From: Planctomycetota bacterium
GTDB lineage: Bacteria; Planctomycetota; UBA1135; GCA-002686595
Reading direction: 5' to 3'
DNA: 64,000 bases
NCBI GenBank assembly: GCA_012959525.1
Contig: DUDB01000032.1
Coordinates: 1 to 64,000 of the forward strand
Positions 43,801 to 53,500 of the stretch are shown one piece after another. The first letter of the stretch is position 1. Every line of letters starts with the position of its first letter. The position numbers were made by a program, and so were the translations under genes. The notes below the pieces were generated by a model. The model did no database searches, was not told where the DNA came from, and saw nothing but the letters and a program-made list of their open reading frames with translations.

Positions 43801-44250
43801 ACGGACGGGCTACACAACCAAATGAACGGGATGGTGGAAAACGTCAAGGCGTCATCCTTCATTCCTGGTTGGGAGCCGCACCGAGCTGTCGACAACAACC
43901 AGATTCGTGGCTGGGTCAGCATCGATGGGGACATCTCTCCTGAAATAAGCGTCACCCTCAGCCGACCCGTACGAGCGGACGTGCTGCTGCTGAGTCACTC
44001 ACGCATCGTTCGAGACGATGGCTCCCGCACGACGTTGGCAACCCGAGTGGAGGTCACCGTGAATGGTCGGGGAGATCCAATCGTAGCCACACTCGAGCCC
44101 GATCGCCTGACCAAGACGCCGATCCACTTCGGCCGGCCCCAGAAGGTGCGGAGCTTGCTAATCAGAATCGTGGATCAGACTGGAGGCGAGGACCCGACCC
44201 TGACGGGCGTGGGCTTTGCGGAGATAGAGTTGCAGGTCAAGGGGCGCTAG
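40852..44250 (+). CDS. Large secreted protein with alpha/alpha-toroid and discoidin-like domains
   Basis: A 1132-residue exported protein. After a signal peptide (WPFFLPGLLLSAPLGA) comes an F5/8-type-C-like beta domain (NLTASEAAVGWPANAAMDTR, residues ~100-190). Residues ~200-500 carry prenyltransferase/squalene-cyclase-like repeats of the alpha/alpha toroid: AIDKGVAYLLHEQELDGSWA, YQTSDGGFGYAPGGG, LLKQQRGKGSWGDPW. Residues ~510-960 are beta-rich, with a segment like a carbohydrate-binding or laminin-G fold. The last ~150 residues hold another F5/8-C-like unit (VKASSFIPGWEPHRAVDNNQ). No catalytic Asp-rich DCTAE/DxDD cyclase motif is seen, so a structural or polysaccharide-binding role is more likely than terpene cyclisation. 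The start is supported by the signal peptide. Confidence 0.7.
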   Translation: MRWPFFLPGLLLSAPLGAQEWGVLTPNSVQVEPGGSASVLEDGSVLVTAAEGVKRIRVECPVDMDTVGALRLEALAHDSLPGNGPGHGEKGNYALSEIRVRSVVGRTSRWMSCINLTASEAAVGWPANAAMDTRDDTAWSPGPGRGPQEIVVQFEEALKRGRRTLVLDLEFNTGAARSLGRFRISVSPNQGSSAKGAEAQWRKTEIAINQAIDKGVAYLLHEQELDGSWADQQARYTTGGTALVAYALLKSGVPKEHQAVRRALAYLAARPPRYTYEAGTQLMAFVAADPKRWKDHAAGILDELLDWQIGDWGYPGGHGNPSANHKDLSNTQYGALGLWAAVKLGLEVPPPAWERLAERVMLYQTSDGGFGYAPGGGATGSMSAAGVTVLSLCLPHLSKWKALKHEVEVAQRSGLGWLDRNFSPTTNLGHGNNAWFHYYMYGIERVGAFAEVEMFNGQNWYREGARQLLKQQRGKGSWGDPWGREHSTTSYCLLFLNRASSPKSGPGGGRSAVTYGDDNPEEDVSLRAAGDSPITLWVSSFGDELFNKYVFEGEEEIGLRVKQVDYLTHGGVLLADSRNGGAEWTYTTKAPSEGWAQPAFDTKGWKLGAGAFGPKDSARLAVGTRWTASDIWLRKELELQPNQLTSPELTLNFGAGGGGVQGELVKLFDEEKEFVSHLTEGSGMALNVSGDAFSGDTYLRITPRQRHKVRIPGWGFPIRAKPGDGEYRYLQFAWRKPANNVMIQLAIDGAWGRSVRYFAGENQIAFNPAIEITSRAPERWTVVTRDLWADMGKDGHVTGISLTAMDNAEADFDALYLAQSKGDFRSKKGQLTEIPEWAVVNQGGPRPAELGALTLYVNGTMAAEVDWETDGFETILGASELKELLVPGRNLIAVHARNSKSGRSLDLSVQGSKLLATVTGNPDKAKRGERYAARFSMPGPGTYEVWARAHVLDEATGESVAIDTKPLNFNIRSALDPKMLEYATDGLHNQMNGMVENVKASSFIPGWEPHRAVDNNQIRGWVSIDGDISPEISVTLSRPVRADVLLLSHSRIVRDDGSRTTLATRVEVTVNGRGDPIVATLEPDRLTKTPIHFGRPQKVRSLLIRIVDQTGGEDPTLTGVGFAEIELQVKGR

Positions 44251-44301
44251 CTCTCAGCGGGATTGCGGTGTCTACCGACCGTGTCGGACGGTCATGAAGC
44301 C

Positions 44302-44307
44302 TACAAT
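44302..44307 (+). promoter_or_regulatory. Candidate -10 of the sugar-activation operon
   Basis: TACAAT, with transcription expected from about 44314. A short inverted repeat CCGAC-CGT-GTCGG at 44275-44287 lies just upstream and resembles the palindrome before the asparaginase gene. If correct, translation starts at ATG 44333 rather than 44294. Confidence 0.4.
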
Positions 44308-44332
44308 GACCCCGAGCGAACGGCGCCCTTCG

Positions 44333-45316
44333 ATGAAGACGATCACCACCCACGCACATCCCCGCATTGGCCTGCTGGGAAACCCCTCAGACCTCTACGG
44401 TGGTCGGGTGCTGGGCTTCACCTTCGACGGATTCATGGCGCAGGTTCAGTTAGAATTCTGCGAGAGCATCGAGCTCCACGGTAGTGATGAGATTATGCGT
44501 TGCTCGCTGGAGGCCCCCCTCGCCGCCGAACTGGATCCATGCGCGGGCAGCGGAGGTACCGAGCTTCTGGCGGCTGCGGTCAAGAGGCTTGTTGCCGCGC
44601 ACCCAGAGTTGGGAGTCGAGACGCGCGGCTTTTCCCTGCGCTTCAAGACGGACATCCCTCGCCAGGCGGGCTTGTCCGGATCCAGCGGCATCATCGTCGC
44701 CGCCCTACGCGCCTTGGGTGGGCATTATGACGTGGACCTGGGACCAGAGGTTCTCGCCGTCCTGGCGCAGGAGGCCGAGACGGAAGAGTTGGGGCTAGTG
44801 GCGGGTCCACAGGACCGTGTTTTGCAAGCGCATCGCGGGCTCCTGTCCATGGACTTCTCAGGTCCCAAGCCCGCAGTACAACGGCTGAAGCCGGACCTCC
44901 TGCCACCCCTGTTGCTGGCATGGGACCCAGAGCCGGGACAATCCTCGGGGGATGTGCACGCCAGCGTCCTCTCCCGTTGGGAAGCTGGGGACGAGCTTGT
45001 GCGAGAGGTCATGCGAGAGTTGCCCGAACTAGTGGTAGAGGGGGTCGCCGCTCTCCAAGGGGGCGACCATGCGCGCCTCGTTGCTCTGATGGACCGCAAC
45101 TTCGAGCTGCGCCGCTCGGTCTTCGACATCGCCCCGCGTGACCAGGAGCTTGTTACCCTGGGGCGGGATTATGGCGCGGGTGCGAAGCTCTGTGGTTCAG
45201 GCGGCTCTGCGGTATTCATGCACACCGACCCGGGTGCCTTGAGCCGTTTGGCTCAAGTCCTGAGCCAGGCCGGGTGGAGTAGTTTGTTTCCCCAAGTCGT
45301 CGGTGACGAGTCCTGA
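44333..45316 (+). CDS. GHMP-family sugar kinase (glucuronokinase-like)
   Basis: A 327-residue GHMP kinase. Motifs in order: PRIGLLGNPSDLYGG (motif 1), PRQAGLSGSSGIIVAALRAL (ATP-binding motif 2) and GAKLCGSGGSAVFM (motif 3). The arrangement is close to glucuronokinase and related sugar-1-kinases, which make sugar-1-phosphates. The neighbour two bases downstream is a sugar-1-phosphate nucleotidyltransferase, so the pair can activate a free sugar to its nucleotide form. ATG 44333 is favoured by the -10 position; ATG 44294 is possible. Cytoplasmic, first gene of a five-gene run. Confidence 0.8.
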   Translation: MKTITTHAHPRIGLLGNPSDLYGGRVLGFTFDGFMAQVQLEFCESIELHGSDEIMRCSLEAPLAAELDPCAGSGGTELLAAAVKRLVAAHPELGVETRGFSLRFKTDIPRQAGLSGSSGIIVAALRALGGHYDVDLGPEVLAVLAQEAETEELGLVAGPQDRVLQAHRGLLSMDFSGPKPAVQRLKPDLLPPLLLAWDPEPGQSSGDVHASVLSRWEAGDELVREVMRELPELVVEGVAALQGGDHARLVALMDRNFELRRSVFDIAPRDQELVTLGRDYGAGAKLCGSGGSAVFMHTDPGALSRLAQVLSQAGWSSLFPQVVGDES

Positions 45317-45318
45317 CC

Positions 45319-46062
45319 ATGAAGGTTGTTGTCTTGGCCGCGGGATTTGCGACCCGCCTCTATCCGCTCACCCGGAACTGCCCCAAGCCCTTGTTGGACG
45401 TGGCGGGGAAGCCCGTACTCACTAGGCTGCTCGACCGGGTCCTGGCCTTGGAAGAGGTGGACGAGGTTGTAGTGGTGACGAACGATCGATTCCGAGAGGC
45501 CTTCGAAGAATGGGCGGCGGGTTATGGGACTCATGTCTCCCTGCGAATCCTGAGCGATGGCACAGATACCAACGAGAACCGACTGGGGGCAGTGGCCGAC
45601 ATGGCACTGGGGATTGAAGCCCTCGCTGATCTCGGCGCTCCTGTGCTGGTGGTGGCCGGAGACAACCTGATCGACTTTGACCTCGGGCCTTATGCCGAAC
45701 GCTTTGGGCAAGAGCAGCGCACCCTCTTGCTGGTTCGGGAGATTCCCTCCCCCGTTCCCCCTGGGCGCTACAGCGAGGTCTCATTGGCCGAAAACGGCAC
45801 CATTGCGGGTTTTCGCGAGAAGCCCGATGACCCTCAATCCAATCTAAGCGCGGTTTGCCTCTACTTCTTTCCGGGGTCGATCCGTAGCGAACTGGCGCAG
45901 TACGCGTCCGAAAACCACAATCTCGACGCACCCGGCTACTTCCTAGAGTGGCTGCATGCGCATCATCCCATGGGGGCCGCTCCCATCACTGGGACCTTCC
46001 ACGACATTGGCAACCTTGAGACCCTAGAGATCGCCCGCGCGGCATTCACAACCGATGACTGA
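45319..46062 (+). CDS. Sugar-phosphate nucleotidyltransferase
   Basis: A 247-residue nucleotidyltransferase of the RmlA/GlmU-N type. It opens with VVLAAGFATRLYPLTRNCPKPLLDVAG, of which the AGxxTRL and PKPL elements bind the NTP. VLVVAGDNLIDFDL has the metal-binding Asp, and GFREKP is also conserved. It would join the product of the upstream kinase to a nucleotide. No left-handed helix acyltransferase domain is present. The end overlaps the next gene by eight bases. Confidence 0.85.
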   Translation: MKVVVLAAGFATRLYPLTRNCPKPLLDVAGKPVLTRLLDRVLALEEVDEVVVVTNDRFREAFEEWAAGYGTHVSLRILSDGTDTNENRLGAVADMALGIEALADLGAPVLVVAGDNLIDFDLGPYAERFGQEQRTLLLVREIPSPVPPGRYSEVSLAENGTIAGFREKPDDPQSNLSAVCLYFFPGSIRSELAQYASENHNLDAPGYFLEWLHAHHPMGAAPITGTFHDIGNLETLEIARAAFTTDD

Positions 46063-47242
46063 CAGCAACACCATTGGAGTAGGCATCGTCGGGGCTGGAT
46101 TTCTAGCCCAGACCCGAGCCCGTTGCTATGGACGGGTACGGGACGCGCGCATTTTGGCCGTTGCCTCGCGGACCCAGGCGCGCGGTGAAGAGTACGCCAA
46201 GGCCCATGGCGTCCCGGCAGTCTGCGAAGACATCGATGACCTGCTGGCCAGACCAGACATCCAGATCGTCGACCTTTGCGTGCCGAACCATCTGCACCGT
46301 CCCTTTGCCGAAAAGGCCGCGGAAGCGGGCAAGCACATCGTGTGCACGAAACCATTGACCGCTTACGTCGGGCAGGACCTGCCCGAGGGGGCAGAAGACG
46401 AAGAAGTCTCAAACACGTCGCGCCCCGAAATGCTCAAGGTTGCTTTGGCCGATGCCCAGGCCATGGTGGACAGTGCGCGGGCGGCAGGCGTCCAGTTGAT
46501 GTACGGCGAGAATTGGGTGCACGCTCCGTCCTTCCGTCGCGCCCAAGAGCTCCTCAGCTCTTCGGGGGCCGTCGCCTTGGAGATGCGTGGCTGGGAAACC
46601 CACTCAGGATCCCACACCCCCTACGCCAAGCTCTGGCGCTACAACGGCGGGGGCGCGCTGATTCGACTGGCCGCTCACCCCATCGGCGCCATGGTGGCTC
46701 TCAAGAAGGCAGAGGGGCAGAGTCGCGGCGAACCGATCGTTCCCGTGGAGGTGAACTGTGAGGTAGCGGACCTCTCCCGGGCGGCATCGGCAGGGCCGGA
46801 ACCGCAAATTACAACAGGCTGGGTCGACGTGGAGAACTGGGGCTGCCTGACCATTCGATTCTCCGATGGGACCCGCGGCGTAGCGATTGGTTCGGACAAT
46901 CAACTCGGCGGGATGGAGAGCCACCTGAAGGTTCTCGCCTCAACCTGCCAGTTCGAGATCAATCTCTCGCCCAACAACATGCTCCGCTCCTATGCCGTGG
47001 AGGACGGTGCCTTCGGGGAAGAGTACGTGATGGAGAAAGCGAGTACGCAAGCTGGCTGGAACACGCCTATTCCGGACGAGGATTGGTGCTCGGGCCACCA
47101 AGCCATGTGCGACGAGTTCGTGGCGGCAGTGCGAGAAGGGCGCTCCACTCCGTCAGACGGGGAGCTGGGGCTAGAAGTCACGCGCATCATCTACTCGGGA
47201 TACGTCTCAGCGGCCGAGGGTCGGCGAGTGGCCCTGCGGTGA
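46055..47242 (+). CDS. Gfo/Idh/MocA-family oxidoreductase
   Basis: A 395-residue NAD(P)-dependent sugar oxidoreductase. GVGIVGAGFLAQTRARCYG is the dinucleotide-binding loop, and HIVCTKPLT holds the Lys of the EKP-type motif. A short acidic insert (EGAEDEEVSNTSRPE) follows it, which is unusual. The C-terminal domain is the standard open sheet (GWETHSGSHTPYAKLWRYNG, GGALIRLAAHPIGAMVAL). There is no Tat signal, unlike many planctomycete members, so it is cytoplasmic. It is coupled to the nucleotidyltransferase by overlap and to the sulfatase by GTGA overlap. Confidence 0.85.
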   Translation: MTDSNTIGVGIVGAGFLAQTRARCYGRVRDARILAVASRTQARGEEYAKAHGVPAVCEDIDDLLARPDIQIVDLCVPNHLHRPFAEKAAEAGKHIVCTKPLTAYVGQDLPEGAEDEEVSNTSRPEMLKVALADAQAMVDSARAAGVQLMYGENWVHAPSFRRAQELLSSSGAVALEMRGWETHSGSHTPYAKLWRYNGGGALIRLAAHPIGAMVALKKAEGQSRGEPIVPVEVNCEVADLSRAASAGPEPQITTGWVDVENWGCLTIRFSDGTRGVAIGSDNQLGGMESHLKVLASTCQFEINLSPNNMLRSYAVEDGAFGEEYVMEKASTQAGWNTPIPDEDWCSGHQAMCDEFVAAVREGRSTPSDGELGLEVTRIIYSGYVSAAEGRRVALR

Positions 47243-48666
47243 GACGTCCTTCCTTGCGACTTGCCCTCGGGCTCCAGCTCCTTGCGGTGCTCACTGGATG
47301 CGGCCAAGCACCCGCGGACGAACGCCCTAGCCTGGTGCTCGTACTTGCTGATGATCAGCGGTTCGACACCCTCTCTTGTGCGGGGGGCAAGCACGTCCAG
47401 ACTCCGTGCCTGGATAAAATTGCCGCTGAAGGCGCCTTCTTCGAGCGGGCCTACGTCACAACTTCGCTTTGTTGCCCAGCGCGCGCGGGCATCTTGACCG
47501 GTCTGTATGCCCACAAGACGCAGATTCGCAGCAACGAAGATGATGCGAAATTTCTGGCTTCGGGCCTGGGATTTCCAGAGCTGCTGCAGAAAGAAGGCTA
47601 CGCCACAGGGTTCTTTGGGAAGTGGCACATCCCCAACCCTGGCGCCATGCCCCAGCCCGGTTTCGATCGTTGGGTCAGTTTCGACGGGCAGGGCCAGTAC
47701 CTCGATGAGACGTTCAATATTGATGGTGAGCGCAGGCAGTTGCTGGGATTCAACACCGATCGGCTCTTCGACCTTGCTCTTGACTGGATAAACGAACAAG
47801 GGGACCGCCCCTATCTCGCCATCATCTCACTCAAGAACCTTCACCGGCCTCCGATCCTTCCCAGGCGCCATCGCGGATCACTGGCGAATCAGGAGTGGCC
47901 GCTTCCTGAGAGCGCCCACGATCCTGTTGAGGAGTTGCCTGCTTTCGTGCAGCGCGTGCGCACCACCCTGCGCAACCGATTCTTCGACGACGAGGGCCTG
48001 ACGCACGAGATGTCCGTGCGCGGGTACTACCAAATGATGTTGTCACTGGACGACAACGTCGGCCGCTTGACGGCCGCCCTCGACGAGAACGGCACAGCCG
48101 AACGAACGGCGCTCTTCGTAACGAGCGACGGCGGTTTCATGTGGGGTGAGCATGGCCTCTACCGCAAGCGCACAGCCTACGAGCCGTCCATCCACGTTCC
48201 CCTCCTGGTGCGCTTCCCGCGCGAGATTGCAGCCGGTACTTCGCTGACCGACTTGGCCCTCAATGTCGACATCGCGCCAACCATGCTCGATCTGGCCGGA
48301 GCCGCCATCCCCAGCACCTACCAAGGTAAGTCCATGCGGGATCTTTGGGGCGCGGGCACCCAGGACTGGCGAAAGGACCTGCTCTATATCGATGGTTGGG
48401 GCAAGTTCGTGGACGGCCCCCAGGAGCTGGCTGTATGCACGCAGCGCTACAAGTACGTTCGCTATCGGCGCGATGTCGTAGAGGAGGCGTTGTTTGATTT
48501 GGAATTGGACCCTGACGAGCGGGACAATATTGCGGGGCAGACGGAGCATGCAACACGCCTTGCAGCAATGGCGCAGCGCATGGGTGAGTTGTTGGTGGAG
48601 CTTGAGGCGCCGTTGACCTGGATGGATGCCGTGGAGCCGGGGAGCGCCGAGCACCCAGGCCGGTGA
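47239..48666 (+). CDS. Lipoprotein sulfatase
   Basis: A 475-residue type I sulfatase. GTG 47239 overlaps the preceding stop and opens a lipoprotein signal with lipobox LTGC, so it should be membrane-attached. The formylglycine motif is CCPARAGILTG (C-x-P-x-R). Metal ligands are visible in VLADDQRFDTL, FGKWHIPNP and TSDGGFMWGEHGL. Oxidation of the cysteine requires an FGE or anSME enzyme, which is not in the window. The extra Cys directly after the formylglycine position is uncommon. It probably removes sulfate from an extracellular carbohydrate. Confidence 0.85.
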   Translation: MRRPSLRLALGLQLLAVLTGCGQAPADERPSLVLVLADDQRFDTLSCAGGKHVQTPCLDKIAAEGAFFERAYVTTSLCCPARAGILTGLYAHKTQIRSNEDDAKFLASGLGFPELLQKEGYATGFFGKWHIPNPGAMPQPGFDRWVSFDGQGQYLDETFNIDGERRQLLGFNTDRLFDLALDWINEQGDRPYLAIISLKNLHRPPILPRRHRGSLANQEWPLPESAHDPVEELPAFVQRVRTTLRNRFFDDEGLTHEMSVRGYYQMMLSLDDNVGRLTAALDENGTAERTALFVTSDGGFMWGEHGLYRKRTAYEPSIHVPLLVRFPREIAAGTSLTDLALNVDIAPTMLDLAGAAIPSTYQGKSMRDLWGAGTQDWRKDLLYIDGWGKFVDGPQELAVCTQRYKYVRYRRDVVEEALFDLELDPDERDNIAGQTEHATRLAAMAQRMGELLVELEAPLTWMDAVEPGSAEHPGR

Positions 48667-48672
48667 ATGACC

Positions 48673-48681
48673 TGCTAGGCT
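48673..48681 (+). promoter_or_regulatory. Extended -10 before the second sulfatase
   Basis: TGCTAGGCT, an extended -10 followed by a second TAGGC; expected leader about 17 bases before ATG 48705. CGGGAA immediately before the start may serve as a weak ribosome site. Confidence 0.3.
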
Positions 48682-48704
48682 AGGCGTCCCTTCGCACGGG
48701 AACC

Positions 48705-50528
48705 ATGCAGACGCTCAACCCCATTCCCTTCTGCCTACCCCTCCTGGCTTGCGCCGTAGATCCGCCGCAGGCGCAGTCGCTTCCGGTCGGTGACACGCGC
48801 CCCAATGTCGTGCTGGTCATGACGGACGATCAGGGGTTCGGCGACTTCGGGTTCGCGGGCAACCCGGTCATCTCGACCCCCAATCTGGACGCGATGGCGG
48901 GGCGCAGTGCGCGCATGGAGACTTTCTACGTCAGTCCGGTGTGTGCCCCGACTCGTGCATCCTTGATGACGGGCCGCTGGTGCCAGCGCACGCGGGCGAT
49001 CGACACTTACATCGGCCGCGCGATGCTCGAGCCCGAAGAGCGCACCGTTGCCGAGTATCTGAAGGCCGCTGGTTGGGGGACGGGGATATTTGGCAAATGG
49101 CACCTGGGGGACTGCTATCCCATGCGAGCCATGGACCAGGGGTTCGGGGAGTCACTGGTACATCGCGGCGGGGGAATAGGCCAACCCAGCGACCCTCTTG
49201 GGGCTGAAGCGGATTACACCGACGCCGTGCTCTTCAGGAATGGCGAGGCGGTCTCCACCTCCGGCTACTGCACGGACGTGTACTTCGACGCGGCCATCGA
49301 CTTCATGCGCGAGCGCAAGGCAGCCGACCAGCCGTTCTTCGCCTATGTGGCGACCAACGCTCCGCACGGACCCTTCGGAGACGTGCCCGAGGAGCTCTAC
49401 CAGAAGTACATGAAAGCGGACCTCTCACCGGGTGCCTTCCCCGACAGCGTGGGCCACCCGCTTCCGGCCAAGAACGACGCAGACAAGCTGGCGCGTATAT
49501 TCGCCATGATCGAGAACATCGACCAGAACGTCGGCAAGCTCTTTGCCGCGCTCGAGGACATGGACGCCCTCGACAACACCCTGGTGCTGTTCATGGTGGA
49601 CAACGGCCCCAACACCCAGCGCTACGTGGCGGGCATGCGGGGGATGAAATCCCACGTACACGAAGGAGGCGTGCGCTCGCCCCTGCTTGCCCACTGGCCC
49701 GGGCGTTTGAAGGCTGGGCATGGCAGCGATCGCATCAGTGCCCACGTGGACGTGCTACCCACGATCCTGGACGCCTGTGACGTGGACTTGCCCAGGGATG
49801 CTGGGCTCGACGGCCGCAGCATCTTGCCTCTGCTTGAAGGGCACAGGGAATCTTGGCCGGACCGACAGTTAGTGATCCAGGCCCATCGCGGAGACGAAGC
49901 CCTGCGAGGCAGACACTTCATGCTTCGCACTCAACGCTGGAAGCTCTTGTGTCCCAGTGGATTCGGAGGCCAGAACCCCCAGCAGGCTCTCGAGCTCTAC
50001 GACATGCTGGCGGATCCCCTGGAGCAGAGGGATCTGGCAGAGGAGTTCCCCGAGGTGCTCCTCGATCTCCAGCGCGGTTACAACGCCTGGTTCGATGACG
50101 TCTCGAGTACACGCCCCGACAACTATGCCCCTCCGCGCATCCACCTCGGGCACCCAATCGCCCCGCTCACGGTTCTCACTCGCCAGGACTGGAGAATCGA
50201 CACAAAGGACTCGGGCTGGACGTCCAATTCGCGCGGGCATTGGGAGGTCGATGTCGTGAACACGGGGCCGTTCGAGGTGGCCGTCCAACCAATGGCACGT
50301 AGTAAGCCGTTGAGCGTTCAGCTGAAAGTGACCTCGGCGGAGGGCGAAAGCCTGATCGACATGCCCATGTCAGCAGAGGGATCCGCCGGCGGCACCTTCC
50401 CCTTCCGAGTCTCCGGCCTGGAGCTGCCCCTTGGCCCAGCCAGCCTGGAGGTCTTTGTTGAGGTTCCTTCAGACAAGGCCAAACCCAAGACCATCGGCGC
50501 CTACCAGGTGCGGGTCACCCGTTCGTAG
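48705..50528 (+). CDS. Secreted arylsulfatase
   Basis: A 607-residue type I sulfatase with a signal peptide (IPFCLPLLACAV). Motifs: VLVMTDDQGFGDFG (metal Asp pair), VCAPTRASLMTG (formylglycine motif C-x-P-T-R), FGKWHLGD and FMVDNGPNTQRY. Residues ~475-607 form a beta-rich C-terminal region (QDWRIDTKDSGW, VSGLELPLGPASLEVFVEVP) often seen in planctomycete sulfatases. Its own promoter-like element precedes it. The 3' end overlaps the convergent SbcC-like gene by 14 bases, so the two transcripts share antisense ends. Confidence 0.85.
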   Translation: MQTLNPIPFCLPLLACAVDPPQAQSLPVGDTRPNVVLVMTDDQGFGDFGFAGNPVISTPNLDAMAGRSARMETFYVSPVCAPTRASLMTGRWCQRTRAIDTYIGRAMLEPEERTVAEYLKAAGWGTGIFGKWHLGDCYPMRAMDQGFGESLVHRGGGIGQPSDPLGAEADYTDAVLFRNGEAVSTSGYCTDVYFDAAIDFMRERKAADQPFFAYVATNAPHGPFGDVPEELYQKYMKADLSPGAFPDSVGHPLPAKNDADKLARIFAMIENIDQNVGKLFAALEDMDALDNTLVLFMVDNGPNTQRYVAGMRGMKSHVHEGGVRSPLLAHWPGRLKAGHGSDRISAHVDVLPTILDACDVDLPRDAGLDGRSILPLLEGHRESWPDRQLVIQAHRGDEALRGRHFMLRTQRWKLLCPSGFGGQNPQQALELYDMLADPLEQRDLAEEFPEVLLDLQRGYNAWFDDVSSTRPDNYAPPRIHLGHPIAPLTVLTRQDWRIDTKDSGWTSNSRGHWEVDVVNTGPFEVAVQPMARSKPLSVQLKVTSAEGESLIDMPMSAEGSAGGTFPFRVSGLELPLGPASLEVFVEVPSDKAKPKTIGAYQVRVTRS

Positions 50529-53500
50529 ATGTGCCGCGCTGGGCATGTGCCCACCAACGCTTGACGAGGCCCGTGACTCCTTGCGTGTCCACCCCCTGGG
50601 CCGCGTCACTCAGAAGCACACGGCGCTGGACCTCATCTTTGTCAAGCATGGGTGCTTCAGTGACGTGCCCCGAAACTTGCAGGGAGCTCTCAAGCTCGTC
50701 GATGAACTTGGCTTGCAGGCCTTTGCTGCGTTCGTCTCTCTTGGAGCGCAACGCCTCGATGAATAGCGTGCCATTGCCGTCGAGGCCCGCGGCGATTGCG
50801 GAGAGCGGCTCATGCCAGCGGTCACTGAGGCACCCACAGCCGAGCAGGACCTCAAGACTCACGGGCAGTCCTCTTCCAACAACCCAAGCCTGGCAGAACG
50901 CATCCAAGAGGAGGCCGCGCTTCTCGAGAGTCGGAGCCGTACTCATACCTTGCTGGACCTTCAGAGCCAGTGTCGCATCGTTGCGCAGAACGGATTGCCA
51001 CTGGCCGACCGTGTCGACGTGCGATGCGAGCAGAGTGTGTAGGGATTCCAGATTGTCTTCGAGGAGATAGAAGACGTGCTGAGCGGCGGGACCGCGCGTC
51101 AATTCCAGCGCAGGCACCTGGATGAGGGCTCCGAATTCCGCTGACGACATGCTCTCGGGGGAAGGCACCACGGCGATGGGGGCCAACTCGAGATCCGTAG
51201 CAGCCATCGGCTGGGAACCCATTCCACGCACCTGGCCCAGATCGATTCTGTGCGGCGCGGGGTGACCGTCCGCCACCAAGGCCCGCTCCATGAGCCCCGC
51301 GTCCGTGGCGTCGTTGGTGAGGTAGATGACCTGCCTCCCGTCCTGCGTAACTTCGCCCAAGCTCGCGGCGATGGCAGAGAACCGCTCGGCATCTGAATGG
51401 TCGAGGGCCTCGTCCATGAAGATGGGCAGGGGACTCTTGGCCTGATTGGTTTCTACAAAGGCAAGGCGTGCGGCTAGAAGGAGCTGGGCGCGGGTGCCCG
51501 TCGAGAGCTGAGCGGGCGTGAGAGACACCGCGCGCCGGTTGTTCCTGGCCATGAAGCTGCCTTCTCCCCCGCGTGCCACTTCCAACTCATAGTCCTGGTG
51601 CGTGAACTTGGCGAACATCTTGCGCGCGTTCTGTAGGACGAGGGGCTCGTGATCGCGCTTGTGCCTATCCGTCACCCGACCCATCAAGAACCGCCCGGCG
51701 AGGTGGTCGAGGCCATCATCATGGCAGACGCTCAAGGCCTCGAGGGCATCGCGGCGCTGGGCGAGGAGCTCCCGCTGGGAGTCCGCGTTCATGGTAAAGC
51801 TGATCCGCTCGGTGATTTGTGCGGCCCGCTGCTGCAGACCCTCAAGAGTCTCCGCCCTTGCCTCTAGAGTCACCGCGTGTTCTTCCAACTCCTCCGGTGC
51901 CATCCGTGCAATCTCCGCAGGGGCACCCGCCAGATCCCCTTGTGCCTCCGCCACGCTGCTCTCCAATGAACGACACTTGGCACTTACTTCAAGGTAGACC
52001 GGGAGGGAGTTGTTCACCAAATGCGCCAAGCCTGATCTATCACCCGTCTCCAAGCCTGCGGACTCATAGATCTGAGCGATGTACCCAGCGATGTTCTGTG
52101 CATCCTCCTGCACGCGAGCCATGTCGCGGCCAATCCGCTCTTCTGCGTCTCGGGCGCGAGCGAGTGCCTCTGACCGCTGCTTGAGCCGCTCGACGGCGGG
52201 CTTGGCATCTGGCACCTCTGCAGGGGCGGCTTCTCCTTCAGCGTCCAGGGCCTTTCCCAGGTTCGCGAGCTGCTCGTCCACCTGTGCCTGGAGTTGTTCG
52301 CTCTCGCTCGCCGCATCGGCAAGCGCCAGCTCCGCCTGGGCCAACCGATCCAGGCCCCGGGCGAAGGTCATCATCTCCGCATGGGGCAGATCCGTATCAG
52401 CACCGATGCGCTGAGCCAACTCCTGGCGCTCCTCGTCCTGCTGCTGGGCCCGCTCCTCCAATCCTTGCAGCTGGTTTCTCAAGGATGAGCGTTCCCGCTC
52501 GAATTCCTCGAAGGTGAGCCACTCGGCGAGGCTCTGGGTCAGCCGGTTCAGGCAATCCTGCACTATGGTCTCTTCCCAGGCGGTGGGCGGGTCCAGGCTC
52601 TGCGGGTATTCGGCCTGGGCGCGGGCTCGCAGATCCCCGCTCTCTCCCACGGCCTCTCTTGATCTCAGGAAGGCTGCGGGTACGACCAGGCCTACACCGA
52701 GGCCAAGCGCCAGAGCCCAATAGGGGAGACCAAGCGTGAAGAGGACGGCTGCAGTCACGAGTGAGAGGGCGGCGAGTCCGACGCACCTCTTTTTGAATGC
52801 GTCCGTGCCAGTCGCCGTGTCGGGCGCGGACCTGAGCCCGGCCCGTAGCCACAGCCGCAAGTTACGGACGCCCTCCTCGAGCTCTTCGCGCGGGAGTTCA
52901 GGTGCTGCCCCGCGCTGAACCAGGTGCTTGAGGAGGTTCTCGGTTGCACCACACTCGCTCTCGACCTCTGCCCTCTGGCGCAGGAGCTCAAACCACTCCG
53001 AACCATCTCCCAGATCCAGATCCACCCCTTCACGCCCACCCACCGCCTGCCGAGCATTGGAGTGGGACGAGACACTCTTGGCGTGGTTGAGCGTGGCAGC
53101 CTCCAGCTTGCGTTGAGTCTCGCGCAGGATGCTGGCCTTGTCGTCCAGGATCGCAAGGGTGCGCGCCTCTACGGGCTGGGCAAGCCCACACTTTGCCGCA
53201 TCGCTCTGAACTCTCTCAAGGTCACGCACAAGCTTGACCTTCTGTTGCCCCTTCCCCTCTTGCTCCTCCAGCCGTTGATCCAAGCGTTCAAGTGCATCGG
53301 TGCCAAGGCTCGCCAACTCGGTTGGGAGTTCAGCCAGCAGGGCCGCCTGAACTTCAAGGGCTCCCTGCTTGGCGGTCAGGCGCAGTGCGGCCTGGACGAA
53401 TCTGGCCTCCCGTATCGCGCCATGGCCCTGGCGTACTTTCGCTTGCAGGGCCTCAAGCTGCTCCGCCTCGTGGGCAATTCCCTCCTGACGCCCCTCCTCC

